Below, in pieces: positions 8,689 through 15,028 of a DNA stretch of 56,690 nt. The position numbers and the translations under genes were made by a program. The notes under the pieces were generated by a model. It had not been told where the DNA came from. It worked only from the letters and a program-made list of their open reading frames with translations, and did no database searches. Numbering within the stretch: the first letter of the stretch is position 1; each line of letters begins with the position of its first letter. Source of the DNA: Clostridiales bacterium (GTDB lineage Bacteria; Bacillota; Clostridia; Oscillospirales; Oscillospiraceae); contig SFHJ01000032.1 in the NCBI GenBank assembly GCA_004555655.1, positions 1 to 56,690 of the forward strand, written 5' to 3'.

Positions 8689-9927
8689 ATGAAACGGCTG
8701 CTGGGCGCGCTGCTTCTGGCCGCATGCTTGCTGCTTTCCGGCTGCACGCAGCTTCTGCCAACGGAATATACGCAGATCACTGAGCATACCGAGCCGCAGG
8801 CTGCGCCCGAGGAACTTGACGCGCTCACGGCCGACAGCGAGGCCTCGCTCCGGCGTGCCATCCGCCAGCTCGTGCAAAACGGCGTCGAGCACGGTGTCAT
8901 CCGCGTGCGCGAGTACGCCGGCGACGTGGAGGCCGATCTCGCCGCTGCGGCCTATCAGGTCGCGCGCGAGGACCCGCTGGGCGTATATGCTGTGGACTAC
9001 ATGACGCACGACTGTTCGCTGATTGTCTCGTTCTACGAAATTCACATCGATATCACCTTCCGCGACTTCGCCACGCAGCTCGACGAGATTCCCTACGTCA
9101 GCAGCGACGCCGAGGCTGCGCGGCTCATGCGCGAGGCGATGGACAATTACGCCGACCATCTGACCATGTATCTGACCTACGACAGCTCGCTCGACTACGC
9201 GCAGCTGGCCGGGCAGTACTTTGAGGAAAATCCCCGGCGGCTCATGGCCCGCCCGCTTCTGCACGCGGCCGGCTACCCGGAAAGCGGCGCGCCGCGCATC
9301 GTCGAGCTGACGTTCTCCTACCCCGCTTCGGCCAGGGAGCTGCGCGAGATGGAGCAGGCCGTCAGCGACACCATCTCCGCCGCCAGCGTCTACGTCCGCT
9401 ACCGTGAAAGCGATCTGGAAAAGGCAAAGCTGCTGTTTTCCTATCTGACCGAGCGCTTCACCTACACCGAGGCCGAATCCGACACGCCCATCTATTCGCT
9501 TTTGTGCGAAGGCATCGCCACGAGCGAAAGCATGGCGCAGGTCTGGCAGCTGCTGTGCGATGAGACGGGGCTGGAGTGCCGCACCGTGACCGGTATGCGC
9601 GCAGGCGCGCCATACAGCTGGAACATCGTGCTGCTGGACGGGGAATACGTCCATCTGGATGTGCTGCGCGACGTGCTGGAGACCGGCGCGCTGCAGCCGC
9701 GCTACGACGGTGAGATGGAGGAATATTACTACGACGCGGCCGCCTACCCCGCCTGCCCCGCGCCCGAGCCCGCCGCGGGCCTCGCGCCGGAGGACGGCGA
9801 AGCGCCGGCTGACGGCGAGACGGAGCCGCCGGACGAGACGCCCGGCGAGACCGGGCCGGAGACGCCCGCGCCCGATGCGCCGCCGCAGGAGCCGCCCGAC
9901 GAGCCGCCTGCCGAGCCCGGCGGATAA
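8689..9927 (+). CDS. Lipoprotein with degenerate transglutaminase-like domain
   Basis: 412 residues. Signal peptide with lipobox LLSGC (Cys19) predicts an outer-face lipoprotein. Residues about 245-330 keep the layout of a bacterial transglutaminase-like (PF01841-type) domain, but the catalytic positions appear lost: where active members have a Cys in a GxxxCEGYA-like motif this one has GIATSESMA (Ser279), and HAWN is YSWN (Tyr309); only the Asp (324) remains. The last 75 residues are Pro/Glu/Asp-rich and probably disordered or cell-wall spanning. Start ATG follows AGAAAGGGG. Likely a binding or scaffold protein at the envelope; no enzymatic role should be assumed. The alignment is by eye. 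Confidence 0.7.
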   Translation: MKRLLGALLLAACLLLSGCTQLLPTEYTQITEHTEPQAAPEELDALTADSEASLRRAIRQLVQNGVEHGVIRVREYAGDVEADLAAAAYQVAREDPLGVYAVDYMTHDCSLIVSFYEIHIDITFRDFATQLDEIPYVSSDAEAARLMREAMDNYADHLTMYLTYDSSLDYAQLAGQYFEENPRRLMARPLLHAAGYPESGAPRIVELTFSYPASARELREMEQAVSDTISAASVYVRYRESDLEKAKLLFSYLTERFTYTEAESDTPIYSLLCEGIATSESMAQVWQLLCDETGLECRTVTGMRAGAPYSWNIVLLDGEYVHLDVLRDVLETGALQPRYDGEMEEYYYDAAAYPACPAPEPAAGLAPEDGEAPADGETEPPDETPGETGPETPAPDAPPQEPPDEPPAEPGG

Positions 9928-9952
9928 ACCGCGCAGAATATAAAACTGAGGC

Positions 9953-9980
9953 TTGACAAATACCGTTTTTTTGCTATAAT
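9953..9980 (+). promoter_or_regulatory. Near-consensus promoter of tRNA-Gly
   Basis: TTGACA (9953-9958), 16-base spacer, TATAAT (9975-9980), 18 bases before the mature tRNA 5' end. Among the best -35/-10 matches in the window, as expected for a stable RNA. Confidence 0.9.
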
Positions 9981-9998
9981 AGTACCCGCAATCGAGTT

Positions 9999-10074
9999 GC
10001 GGGTGTAGCTCATCCGGTAGAGCGCCACCTTGCCAAGGTGGAGGTAGCGAGTTCGAGCCTCGTCACCCGCTCCA
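9999..10074 (+). tRNA. tRNA-Gly (anticodon GCC)
   Basis: 76 bases with encoded CCA. Acceptor stem GCGGGTG/CACCCGC, D-arm with AGCTCATCCGGTAGAGC, anticodon arm CCACC-TTGCCAA-GGTGG, T-loop GTTCGAGCC. The gene is complete; its 3' side borders a region of broken genes that includes an integrase relic. Confidence 0.97.
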
Positions 10075-10113
10075 AAAAGAAAGACACGACAATGTCGTGT
10101 CTTTCTTTTTTTG
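10075..10113 (+). terminator. Terminator of tRNA-Gly
   Basis: Perfect 17-bp inverted repeat centred near 10092 (AAAGACACGACA / TGTCGTGTCTTT) with a run of seven T. Starts at the base after the CCA. Confidence 0.9.
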
Positions 10114-10177
10114 TTCCCATTCGGTTTCCACAGGCGCAAACGGTGCCCGCCGGAGCAATTCGAAGCTGCCGCTTCGA

Positions 10178-10423
10178 ATTGCCGCGCCGCTGTAGCTGCC
10201 GGTAAACGGGTATGCCGCTGCCCCCGCCGCCGATGACAAAGACCCGCGGCGCGCCCTTTGCCGGTTCCAGCTCCACACAGCCGAAATCCGCGTTGTAACT
10301 GCCGCAACTGATCTCATAGAGCGTTTCAATATAGTCGGCAGTGAAAATCTCTTCCGGCGTGCCGCAGCGCGCAATGCTCTGATTGTGGACGCAGACCACA
10401 TACGCTTGGCTATATGAAGCCAT
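10178..10423 (-). pseudogene. Fragment of an iron-siderophore/cobalamin-type ABC transporter ATPase
   Basis: About 76 residues resemble the C-terminus of FecE/BtuD-type ATPases: the GTPEEIFTADYIETLYEI segment that follows the signature/H-loop region, and the VFVIGGGGSGIPVYRQLQRR segment seen in clostridial members. Walker A, Walker B and signature motif are absent, and the fragment abuts, at about 10410-10423, an unrelated dehydrogenase fragment on the other strand. It is therefore a decayed remnant. Minus-strand frame continues into unrelated sequence and then antisense to tRNA-Gly. Confidence 0.6.
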
Positions 10424-10698
10424 CGGCCTATCTCATTAATGTTGCACGCGGCGCAATAGTGGACGAGTACGCGCTTGTCCATGCACTAAATTGTCGTCAG
10501 ATTGCTGGTGCGGCGCTTGACGTGACAAAAACTGAGCCTCTACCGGCAGACAGCCCGCTGTGGACCGCAGAAAACCTTCTGCTCACGCCGCACCGCGCAG
10601 CCTATGGTGATCAGATGACATCGAAGATGTGCGCACTGATTGAACGTAACATCCGGCACTACCTCAGTGACGAACCGTTGGAGGATCGGATTCTCTAA
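10414..10698 (+). pseudogene. C-terminal fragment of a D-2-hydroxyacid dehydrogenase
   Basis: 94 residues corresponding to the last third of the NAD-dependent D-2-hydroxyacid dehydrogenase family (about 320 residues): LINVARGAIVDEYAL, AGAALDVTKTEPLPADSPLW and the catalytic-His segment NLLLTPHRAAY are all recognisable. The substrate domain and the first half of the Rossmann fold are missing and there is no ribosome site at the first ATG, so this is a remnant. Confidence 0.75.
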
Positions 10699-10715
10699 CC
10701 GCGTCGTTCATACCG

Positions 10716-11006
10716 GTGAAATCAGTAAAGACCCTAGTCACGGGCTGCGAGCATAGCCAAACCCTGTCCGCGCTGCTCCTAACGCCAGCGTGCGAACTGC
10801 AAATACACACAGTATTTCAGGACCTTCGGCACAGTTTTGCCACGACGGCCCTGCAAAGCGGCGTCGATGTAAAGACTGTGTCCACCATGCCGGGCCACAG
10901 CAGCGCGGGCTTTACGCTGGACGTCTATACCCATTCGACCAGCCGCATGCAGCAGGAGGCTGCGCAGACTGTCGGAAAAGTCATGCCGAAGATGCTGGAA
11001 CGCTGA
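10716..11006 (+). pseudogene. C-terminal fragment of a tyrosine recombinase (phage/ICE integrase)
   Basis: Residues about 33-90 carry the end of the catalytic domain: FQDLRHSFATTALQSGVD (box II Arg), the MPGHSSAGFTLDVYTH stretch with the His and the nucleophile Tyr. The DNA-binding and first catalytic parts are gone and the conserved Leu of the MLGH motif is Pro. The preceding about 30 residues do not match the family. A dead integrase next to tRNA-Gly suggests a former element at this locus. Confidence 0.75.
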
Positions 11007-11017
11007 TAACCGGATGA

Positions 11018-11058
11018 AAAAATGCCTCCCGGCTACAGATAAACAGCAGCCGGGAGGC
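11018..11058 (-). terminator. Terminator-like hairpin (minus strand)
   Basis: 11-bp perfect stem (GCCTCCCGGCT / AGCCGGGAGGC) with a 13-base loop; on the minus strand it is followed by six T. The transcript it would serve is not obvious; the nearest minus-strand transcript is the tRNA-Tyr/Thr unit. Confidence 0.55.
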
Positions 11059-11095
11059 GTATTTGTATCGCATTTCGTCCAAACAGCCCCAAATC

Positions 11096-11141
11096 GTCCC
11101 ATCGACGTTGGCGTCAGGGTTGGCGTCAATGTCGATGGGAC
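11096..11141. other. 21-bp hairpin held by G-U wobbles
   Basis: A 46-base inverted repeat with two 21-base arms and a GGGT loop. The three positions that are not Watson-Crick are all G-T (G-U in RNA) when read on the plus strand, so the RNA would form an uninterrupted stem. No T-run follows, so it is not an ordinary terminator. Lies just after the integrase relic. Confidence 0.6.
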
Positions 11142-11215
11142 GCAGACATCAGGCCGGACGATGCCGACCTCGACACGCGGACGAAAAACAGAAATCGACT
11201 GTATAATACAGAAAT

Positions 11216-11267
11216 AACAAGCCAGCCCTTATGCAAAACGACGTGCACACAGACTGGCTTGTTTTTT
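11216..11267 (+). terminator. Possible terminator hairpin
   Basis: 10-bp stem AACAAGCCAG / CTGGCTTGTT with a long 32-base loop, followed by five further T. The long loop makes it weak. Confidence 0.4.
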
Positions 11268-11297
11268 CGGAAAATGTTCAGAAAACGCCTGAAAACA

Positions 11298-11329
11298 AAG
11301 AAACACCGCAATCTTTCGATTGCGGTGTT
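11298..11329 (-). terminator. Terminator hairpin (minus strand)
   Basis: 12-bp stem AACACCGCAATC / GATTGCGGTGTT, loop TTTC, with T-rich sequence on the minus-strand 3' side. It directly follows the tRNA 3'-end-like sequence at 11329-11349, copying the tRNA-then-terminator arrangement of tRNA-Tyr. Confidence 0.65.
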
Positions 11330-11428
11330 GGTGAGGGAAGGTGGATTCGCTTTTCTGCGGAAAAGCCACGGCGGTTGCGGCACGCCACTGGCGTGCCGCA
11401 AAGAGCCGCCTTTCGAATCCCCCTCCCG
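11329..11428 (-). other. tRNA 3'-end-like remnant inside a large imperfect hairpin
   Basis: On the minus strand, 11349-11329 reads GCGAATCCACCTTCCCTCACCA-like sequence, differing at only three positions from the last 23 bases of the tRNA-Tyr gene 130 bases away. It pairs imperfectly with 11413-11427 to form an outer stem around an inner perfect hairpin (about 11375-11402). No full cloverleaf can be drawn, so I do not call it a tRNA. Confidence 0.45.
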
Positions 11429-11442
11429 AAAACCCATACCAG

Positions 11443-11473
11443 AAAAAAGACGTCATCTTACGATGACGTCTTC
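11443..11473 (-). terminator. Terminator of the tRNA-Thr/tRNA-Tyr transcript
   Basis: Stem AAGACGTCATC / GATGACGTCTT with a short loop and a run of T on the minus strand, five bases beyond the CCA of tRNA-Tyr. Confidence 0.85.
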
Positions 11474-11477
11474 TTTC

Positions 11478-11562
11478 TGGTGGGGGAAGGTGGATTCGAA
11501 CCACCGAAGTCACTGACAACAGATTTACAGTCTGCCCCCTTTGGCCACTCGGGAATTCCCCC
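11478..11562 (-). tRNA. tRNA-Tyr (anticodon GTA)
   Basis: 85 bases with CCA: acceptor GGGGGAA, type II long variable arm, anticodon loop CTGTAAA, T-arm GGTTCGAATCC. Cotranscribed downstream of tRNA-Thr (27-base spacer). Confidence 0.96.
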
Positions 11563-11589
11563 ATATTCAGTTCGCTGCGCTGCAGGAAT

Positions 11590-11665
11590 TGGAGCTGGTA
11601 GACGGACTCGAACCCCCGACCTGCTGATTACAAATCAGCTGCTCTACCAACTGAGCTATACCAGC
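11590..11665 (-). tRNA. tRNA-Thr (anticodon TGT)
   Basis: 76 bases with CCA: acceptor GCTGGTA, anticodon loop TTTGTAA giving TGT, T-loop GTTCGAGTC. First gene of the two-tRNA minus-strand unit. Confidence 0.96.
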
Positions 11666-11682
11666 ATCGCAACAGCATAGTG

Positions 11683-11711
11683 ATTATACTGGCGTTGTGC
11701 CAAAAAGTCAA
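11683..11711 (-). promoter_or_regulatory. Promoter of tRNA-Thr/tRNA-Tyr
   Basis: On the minus strand TTGACT (11711-11706), 17 bases, TATAAT (11688-11683), 18 bases before the tRNA-Thr 5' end. Confidence 0.9.
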
Positions 11712-11790
11712 GAAGAATTTTTTCCGACGGAAAAATTTCTGTCGTGCCGGCATTTTCCCGAATCCGCTTCGGCAATCACGAAAAAGGCGC

Positions 11791-11819
11791 TTGTCTGATG
11801 GCGAAAGATTTGCTATACT
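11791..11819 (+). promoter_or_regulatory. Promoter of the IclR-family gene
   Basis: TTGTCT (11791-11796), 17-base spacer, TATACT (11814-11819), 28 bases before the ATG. Confidence 0.65.
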
Positions 11820-11847
11820 GAAAAAAACACGATCAGGAGGCGCTCAC

Positions 11848-12618
11848 ATGCCGGAGCTTGAAGCGAAAACCATCCATTCCGTGACCAAGGCCATCCGCCT
11901 GCTGGAGCTTTTGCGCGAGGCCGGCGGGCCGCTGACGCTGACCGAGCTGTACCAGTTGACCGGCTGGCCCAAGAGCACGATCCACGGTCTTCTGTCCACG
12001 ATGCGCGAGGCCGGCTTTATCGATCAGACGCAGACGGGCCGTTACTGGCTGGGCATCCGGCTGTTTGAGCTGGGCTGCGCGGTGTCGAACGCGTGGGACA
12101 TCGCGTCCATTGCGCGCGGGCCGATGCAGAACATCTGCCAGACGCTGGGCGAGTCGGTGTTTCTGTCGGTCTTCGACCGCGCAGCGGTGGTCACGCTGGC
12201 GGAGGAGGAGAGCCACGCCAGCCTGCGCGTGGTGTCTGAGGTCGGCGCGCGGCTGCCTGTGCACTGCACATCACAGGGCAAGCTCTTCCTTGCGCACGTC
12301 TCGCAGGCTGAGTGCCGCAGGGTGCTGAATCTCGGCGAGCTGCGGCAATACACACCGCACACGCTCACGAGCTTTGACGCGCTCGTCCCGGAGCTTGAGC
12401 GCATCCGTGAGCAGGGCTATGCCGTGGAGAACGGCGAGTACAAGATCGGGCTGCGCTCGGTCAGCGCGCCGGTGTACGACGCATCGGGCGAGGTGCGCTA
12501 CGCGATCGGCGTGGTGGGCATGTTCCGGCAGGTGTACACCGACGAGTTCCGCCAGGCCATTTCAATGGTCTGCGCCGCCGCCGCGGAGGTCTCCCGCGCC
12601 ATCGGCTATCGCGGCTGA
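11848..12618 (+). CDS. IclR-family transcriptional regulator
   Basis: 256 residues from the ATG at 11848, preceded by CAGGAGG; the open frame continues upstream past the promoter and is not used. N-terminal winged helix-turn-helix (about 8-70) with SVTKAIRLLELLREAGGPLT and LTGWPKSTIHGLLSTM, then an IclR effector domain (about 80-250) with LPVHCTSQGKLFLAHV and IGLRSVSAPVYD, both hallmark segments. IclR proteins bind small carbon metabolites and control catabolic operons. No obvious target gene is adjacent: upstream are tRNAs, downstream a riboswitch-controlled queT. Ligand and target are unknown. Confidence 0.93.
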   Translation: MPELEAKTIHSVTKAIRLLELLREAGGPLTLTELYQLTGWPKSTIHGLLSTMREAGFIDQTQTGRYWLGIRLFELGCAVSNAWDIASIARGPMQNICQTLGESVFLSVFDRAAVVTLAEEESHASLRVVSEVGARLPVHCTSQGKLFLAHVSQAECRRVLNLGELRQYTPHTLTSFDALVPELERIREQGYAVENGEYKIGLRSVSAPVYDASGEVRYAIGVVGMFRQVYTDEFRQAISMVCAAAAEVSRAIGYRG

Positions 12619-12702
12619 CGCACCTTTCTGCCTTTCATCCGTCCCGCCTGTTTCCCGCTTTGCGCCCTGCCGCAGGGGAAACGCGAAACGGGAAAACAAT
12701 CC

Positions 12703-12730
12703 TTGACTTTTGCGCGCAAATCCGTAAAAT
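12703..12730 (+). promoter_or_regulatory. Promoter of the queT transcript
   Basis: TTGACT (12703-12708), 16-base spacer, TAAAAT (12725-12730), about 50 bases upstream of the preQ1 aptamer. Confidence 0.75.
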
Positions 12731-12776
12731 AGAACCGAAACGCCGGTCTGACAGGCCCGGCCATAGCCGCCTCGCG

Positions 12777-12818
12777 GCAGACAGTTCGCAACCATCCTGT
12801 CTCTAAACAAAACTAGGG
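12777..12818 (+). promoter_or_regulatory. preQ1-I riboswitch aptamer
   Basis: Stem GACAG/CTGTC encloses the loop TTCGCAACCATC, which matches the type II preQ1 class I consensus (GUUCgcaaCCAUCC), and is followed by an A-rich tail AAACAAAACTAGGG that forms the pseudoknot. Its position upstream of a queT transporter gene fits the known regulon for queuosine precursor uptake. Confidence 0.9.
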
Positions 12819-12837
12819 ATTGCCGCAAAGCCGGCGG

Positions 12838-12861
12838 ATGGGCGCTCTGCGCCCATTTTTT
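12838..12861 (+). terminator. Expression-platform terminator of the preQ1 riboswitch
   Basis: 8-bp GC-rich stem ATGGGCGC / GCGCCCAT, three-base loop, then six T, 20 bases after the aptamer and 23 before the queT ATG. preQ1 binding would be expected to favour this hairpin and switch queT off. Confidence 0.8.
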
Positions 12862-12884
12862 GTCCCCAAACGGAGGGAAACAAC

Positions 12885-13391
12885 ATGAAAAAACTCACAA
12901 CAAGACAGATCGCTCTGAACGGCATCGTCGCGGGCCTCTACGCCGCCGTCACCATCCTGACGGCCTCGTTCGCCTACGGCAACATCCAGTTCCGCCTCTC
13001 CGAGTGCCTGTGCGTGCTGGTGTGCTTTGAGCCGACGCTCACCGTGGGCCTCACGCTCGGGTGCCTGATCGCGAACCTCTTTTCCACGGTGTCGGTGCTG
13101 GATATCGTCATTGGCACGGCAGCCACGCTTTTGGCGTGCCTGCTGACGGTGAAGATCAAAAGGGCGCTGCTCGTGCCGCTGCCCACGATCGTCTGCAACG
13201 CGATCATCGTCGGCGCGATGCTGGCGTGGGTGCTCGCGCCCGACACGTTCTGGCAGAGTTTTCTGATTTTCGGCGCCGAGGTCGGCGCGGGCGAGGCAGC
13301 CGTTTTGTACGTGCTGGGCGTGCCGCTGTATCTGTTCGTCAAAAAGACTGGACTGATGGAAAAACTGCTCGCTCCAAAAAAAGAAGCGTAG
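12885..13391 (+). CDS. queT: QueT family transporter (queuosine precursor uptake)
   Basis: 168 residues, almost wholly hydrophobic, about five membrane segments; family features are the N-terminal TRQIALNGIVAGLYAAVTIL and the conserved IQFRLSECLCVL with Glu. QueT proteins are the substrate-specific S components of ECF transporters that bring in queuosine precursors such as preQ1; the energising EcfAAT module is not in this window. Preceded by GGAGGG and by a preQ1-I riboswitch, which supports the call independently. Repeat copy 2 starts 5 bases after the stop codon. Confidence 0.92.
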   Translation: MKKLTTRQIALNGIVAGLYAAVTILTASFAYGNIQFRLSECLCVLVCFEPTLTVGLTLGCLIANLFSTVSVLDIVIGTAATLLACLLTVKIKRALLVPLPTIVCNAIIVGAMLAWVLAPDTFWQSFLIFGAEVGAGEAAVLYVLGVPLYLFVKKTGLMEKLLAPKKEA

Positions 13392-13395
13392 GCGC

Positions 13396-13592
13396 AAAAA
13401 AGCCTCGCAGAGTTCGCGGCGCGCACGCTGCGAATCAAATATGGATCATTTTTTCCGAGGACATGTGCCTCGGAAAAAATACACCTCGGCCTGCAAGTGT
13501 GAAAAATGGCTGTCCAGAGGACAGCCATTTCTTTGCGCGTAGCAGGCCGCAGCCTGTCGTCGAAAACGCCAAAGGCGTTTTTCGACAGTCTC
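13396..13592 (+). repeat. Dispersed multi-hairpin element, copy 2 (full length, divergent)
   Basis: Starts with AAAAAGCCTCGCAGAGTT, as does copy 3. Four successive hairpins: about 13406-13433; 13449-13480 (stem TTTTTTCCGAGG/CCTCGGAAAAAA); 13503-13531 (AAATGGCTGTCC/GGACAGCCATTT); 13556-13588 (TGTCGAAAACGCC/GGCGTTTTTCGACA). Linkers CGGCCTGCAAGTGTG and GTAGCAGGCCGCAGCCTG are shared with other copies, whereas the stems differ by paired changes. Fills the gap between queT and pfk. Confidence 0.88.
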
Positions 13593-13621
13593 AAATCCGC
13601 ACGGCAAAGCCGTGCGGATTT
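13593..13621. terminator. Bidirectional terminator between queT and pfk
   Basis: 13-bp perfect stem AAATCCGCACGGC / GCCGTGCGGATTT, loop AAA. Locus-specific hairpin directly joined to the end of repeat copy 2, and 7 bases from the pfk stop. Confidence 0.75.
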
Positions 13622-13628
13622 GATTATT

Positions 13629-14867
13629 TTACTCGGCAAAAACTTTCTTCAGTCTTGCAAATCTGGGCAGGCCGTCCTCTTTTTCGAGCTTCGTCTCGCC
13701 CTGGATGAGCGGCAGTGCGTAGCCTGCAAACTCGTGCGTGACGTTGTTGCCCTCGGCGTTGATCCACTCGCGCGGGAACTTCTTCTCGAAGTTGGCCACG
13801 TCCGCCAGATCGAACAGCTTGGCCTCGCACTTGTAGCCGTTTGTGCGGTCGCACGCAAAGCCCACCATCTTGTCGGTCGTGCCCTTGAGCATCTCTTCCA
13901 CAGCCGTCTTGCCGGACAGGAAGGACTCTTCGATGTCGGTCAGCGACGCGCAGTGCGCGGCGCAGCGCTGCAGCAGCGAAAGCTCGATGCCGCGGACCTT
14001 GGCGCCGGTCTTTTCCTTCATGATGTTCGCCAGCGTCGCAGCCAGGCCGCCCAGCTGGGCATGGCCGAAGCCATCGGTCGCGGCAGTCTTGGCCTCGGAG
14101 ACGAAGCGGCCGTCGGCATAGTGGATGCCCTCGGAGACGGCGACGATGCAGTTGCCGTTCTTCTTATAGCACTCGGACACGTCCGCGACGAACTTGTCCA
14201 TGTCGAAATCGACCTCGGGCAGATAGATGAAGTCGCAGCAGTGCTCTTTCTCATTGGCCAGCGCCGCAGCGGCGGTCAGCCAGCCCGCGTGACGGCCCAT
14301 ACACTCGATAATCGTAATCATGCCGGTGTTGTACACCTGCGCGTCGCGCGCAACTTCCATGACGGAGGTGGCGATATACTTGGCGGCGGAGGCAAAGCCC
14401 GGGCAGTGGTCGGTACCGAAGAGGTCGTTGTCGATGGTCTTGGGCACGCCCATGACGCGGCACTCATAGCCGACCTTCTTCATATACTTGGAGATCTTGT
14501 TGCAGGTATCCATCGAGTCGTTGCCGCCGTTGTAGCAGAAGTAGCGCACGTCATATTTCTTGAAGATCTCAAGAATGCGCTTGTAGTCGGTATCGTCAAC
14601 GTCGGGATCGGCGATCTTGTAGCGGCAGGAGCCGAGCGCGGACGACGGCGTATAGGGCAGGCGGGCCAGCTCCGCAGGATCTTCCGCGTCCATGCACAGA
14701 AGGCGGTCGTCAAGCACGCCCTTGATGCCGTGGTTGGCGCCGTAGACCTTGGTGATGCAGTCGGATTCCAGCGCAGTCTTGATGACGCCGTAGGCGCTGG
14801 CGTTGATAACGGAAGACGGGCCGCCGGACTGACCGATGATCAGCGCGCCCTTCAAAGCATTGGACAT
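13629..14867 (-). CDS. pfp: 6-phosphofructokinase, pyrophosphate-type
   Basis: 412 residues from the ATG at 14867, which follows AGGAGGAAA; the frame runs 38 codons further upstream into the promoter. Motifs: GQSGGPSSVINAS (12-24), YNGGNDSMDT (110-119), VPKTIDNDLFGTDHCPGFAS (144-163) and CMGRHAGWLTAA (190-201). The Asp in GGNDS replaces the Gly of ATP-dependent enzymes (GGDGS) and, with the PKTIDND lysine, marks pyrophosphate-dependent or reversible enzymes. It interconverts fructose 6-phosphate and fructose 1,6-bisphosphate. Divergent from fba across 161 bases, so both central glycolytic steps share a regulatory region. The phospho-donor is inferred from residues, not shown. Confidence 0.9.
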   Translation of the reverse strand: MSNALKGALIIGQSGGPSSVINASAYGVIKTALESDCITKVYGANHGIKGVLDDRLLCMDAEDPAELARLPYTPSSALGSCRYKIADPDVDDTDYKRILEIFKKYDVRYFCYNGGNDSMDTCNKISKYMKKVGYECRVMGVPKTIDNDLFGTDHCPGFASAAKYIATSVMEVARDAQVYNTGMITIIECMGRHAGWLTAAAALANEKEHCCDFIYLPEVDFDMDKFVADVSECYKKNGNCIVAVSEGIHYADGRFVSEAKTAATDGFGHAQLGGLAATLANIMKEKTGAKVRGIELSLLQRCAAHCASLTDIEESFLSGKTAVEEMLKGTTDKMVGFACDRTNGYKCEAKLFDLADVANFEKKFPREWINAEGNNVTHEFAGYALPLIQGETKLEKEDGLPRFARLKKVFAE

Positions 14868-14925
14868 AGTGTATTTCCTCCTAAAAGTTCCGGCCTGAGC
14901 GGCCGAAAGAATTCTGAACGTACAA

Positions 14926-14954
14926 AATATAACACACTTTTCGGAAATTGTAAA
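14926..14954 (-). promoter_or_regulatory. Promoter of pfk
   Basis: Minus strand TTTACA (14954-14949), 17 bases, TATATT (14931-14926), 59 bases before the ATG. Only 8 bases separate its -35 box from that of the divergent fba promoter. Confidence 0.65.
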
Positions 14955-14962
14955 TTCTTCTA

Positions 14963-14991
14963 TTGCAAATATCACGCGCATTTGCTAAAAT
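14963..14991 (+). promoter_or_regulatory. Promoter of fba
   Basis: TTGCAA (14963-14968), 17-base spacer, TAAAAT (14986-14991), 37 bases before the ATG. Confidence 0.7.
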
Positions 14992-15028
14992 GTAGGCGAA
15001 ATTTTTGATAACAAGGAGTTGTCTCAAT

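Noticed and set aside
11329..11428. Full tRNA gene (Ser or Leu type)
   Set aside because: Only the 3' end fits; no D-arm or anticodon stem and the acceptor 5' strand does not pair properly.
13506..15008. 500-codon plus-strand frame over repeat copy 2 and pfk
   Set aside because: Runs antisense through the phosphofructokinase gene and starts inside the repeat.
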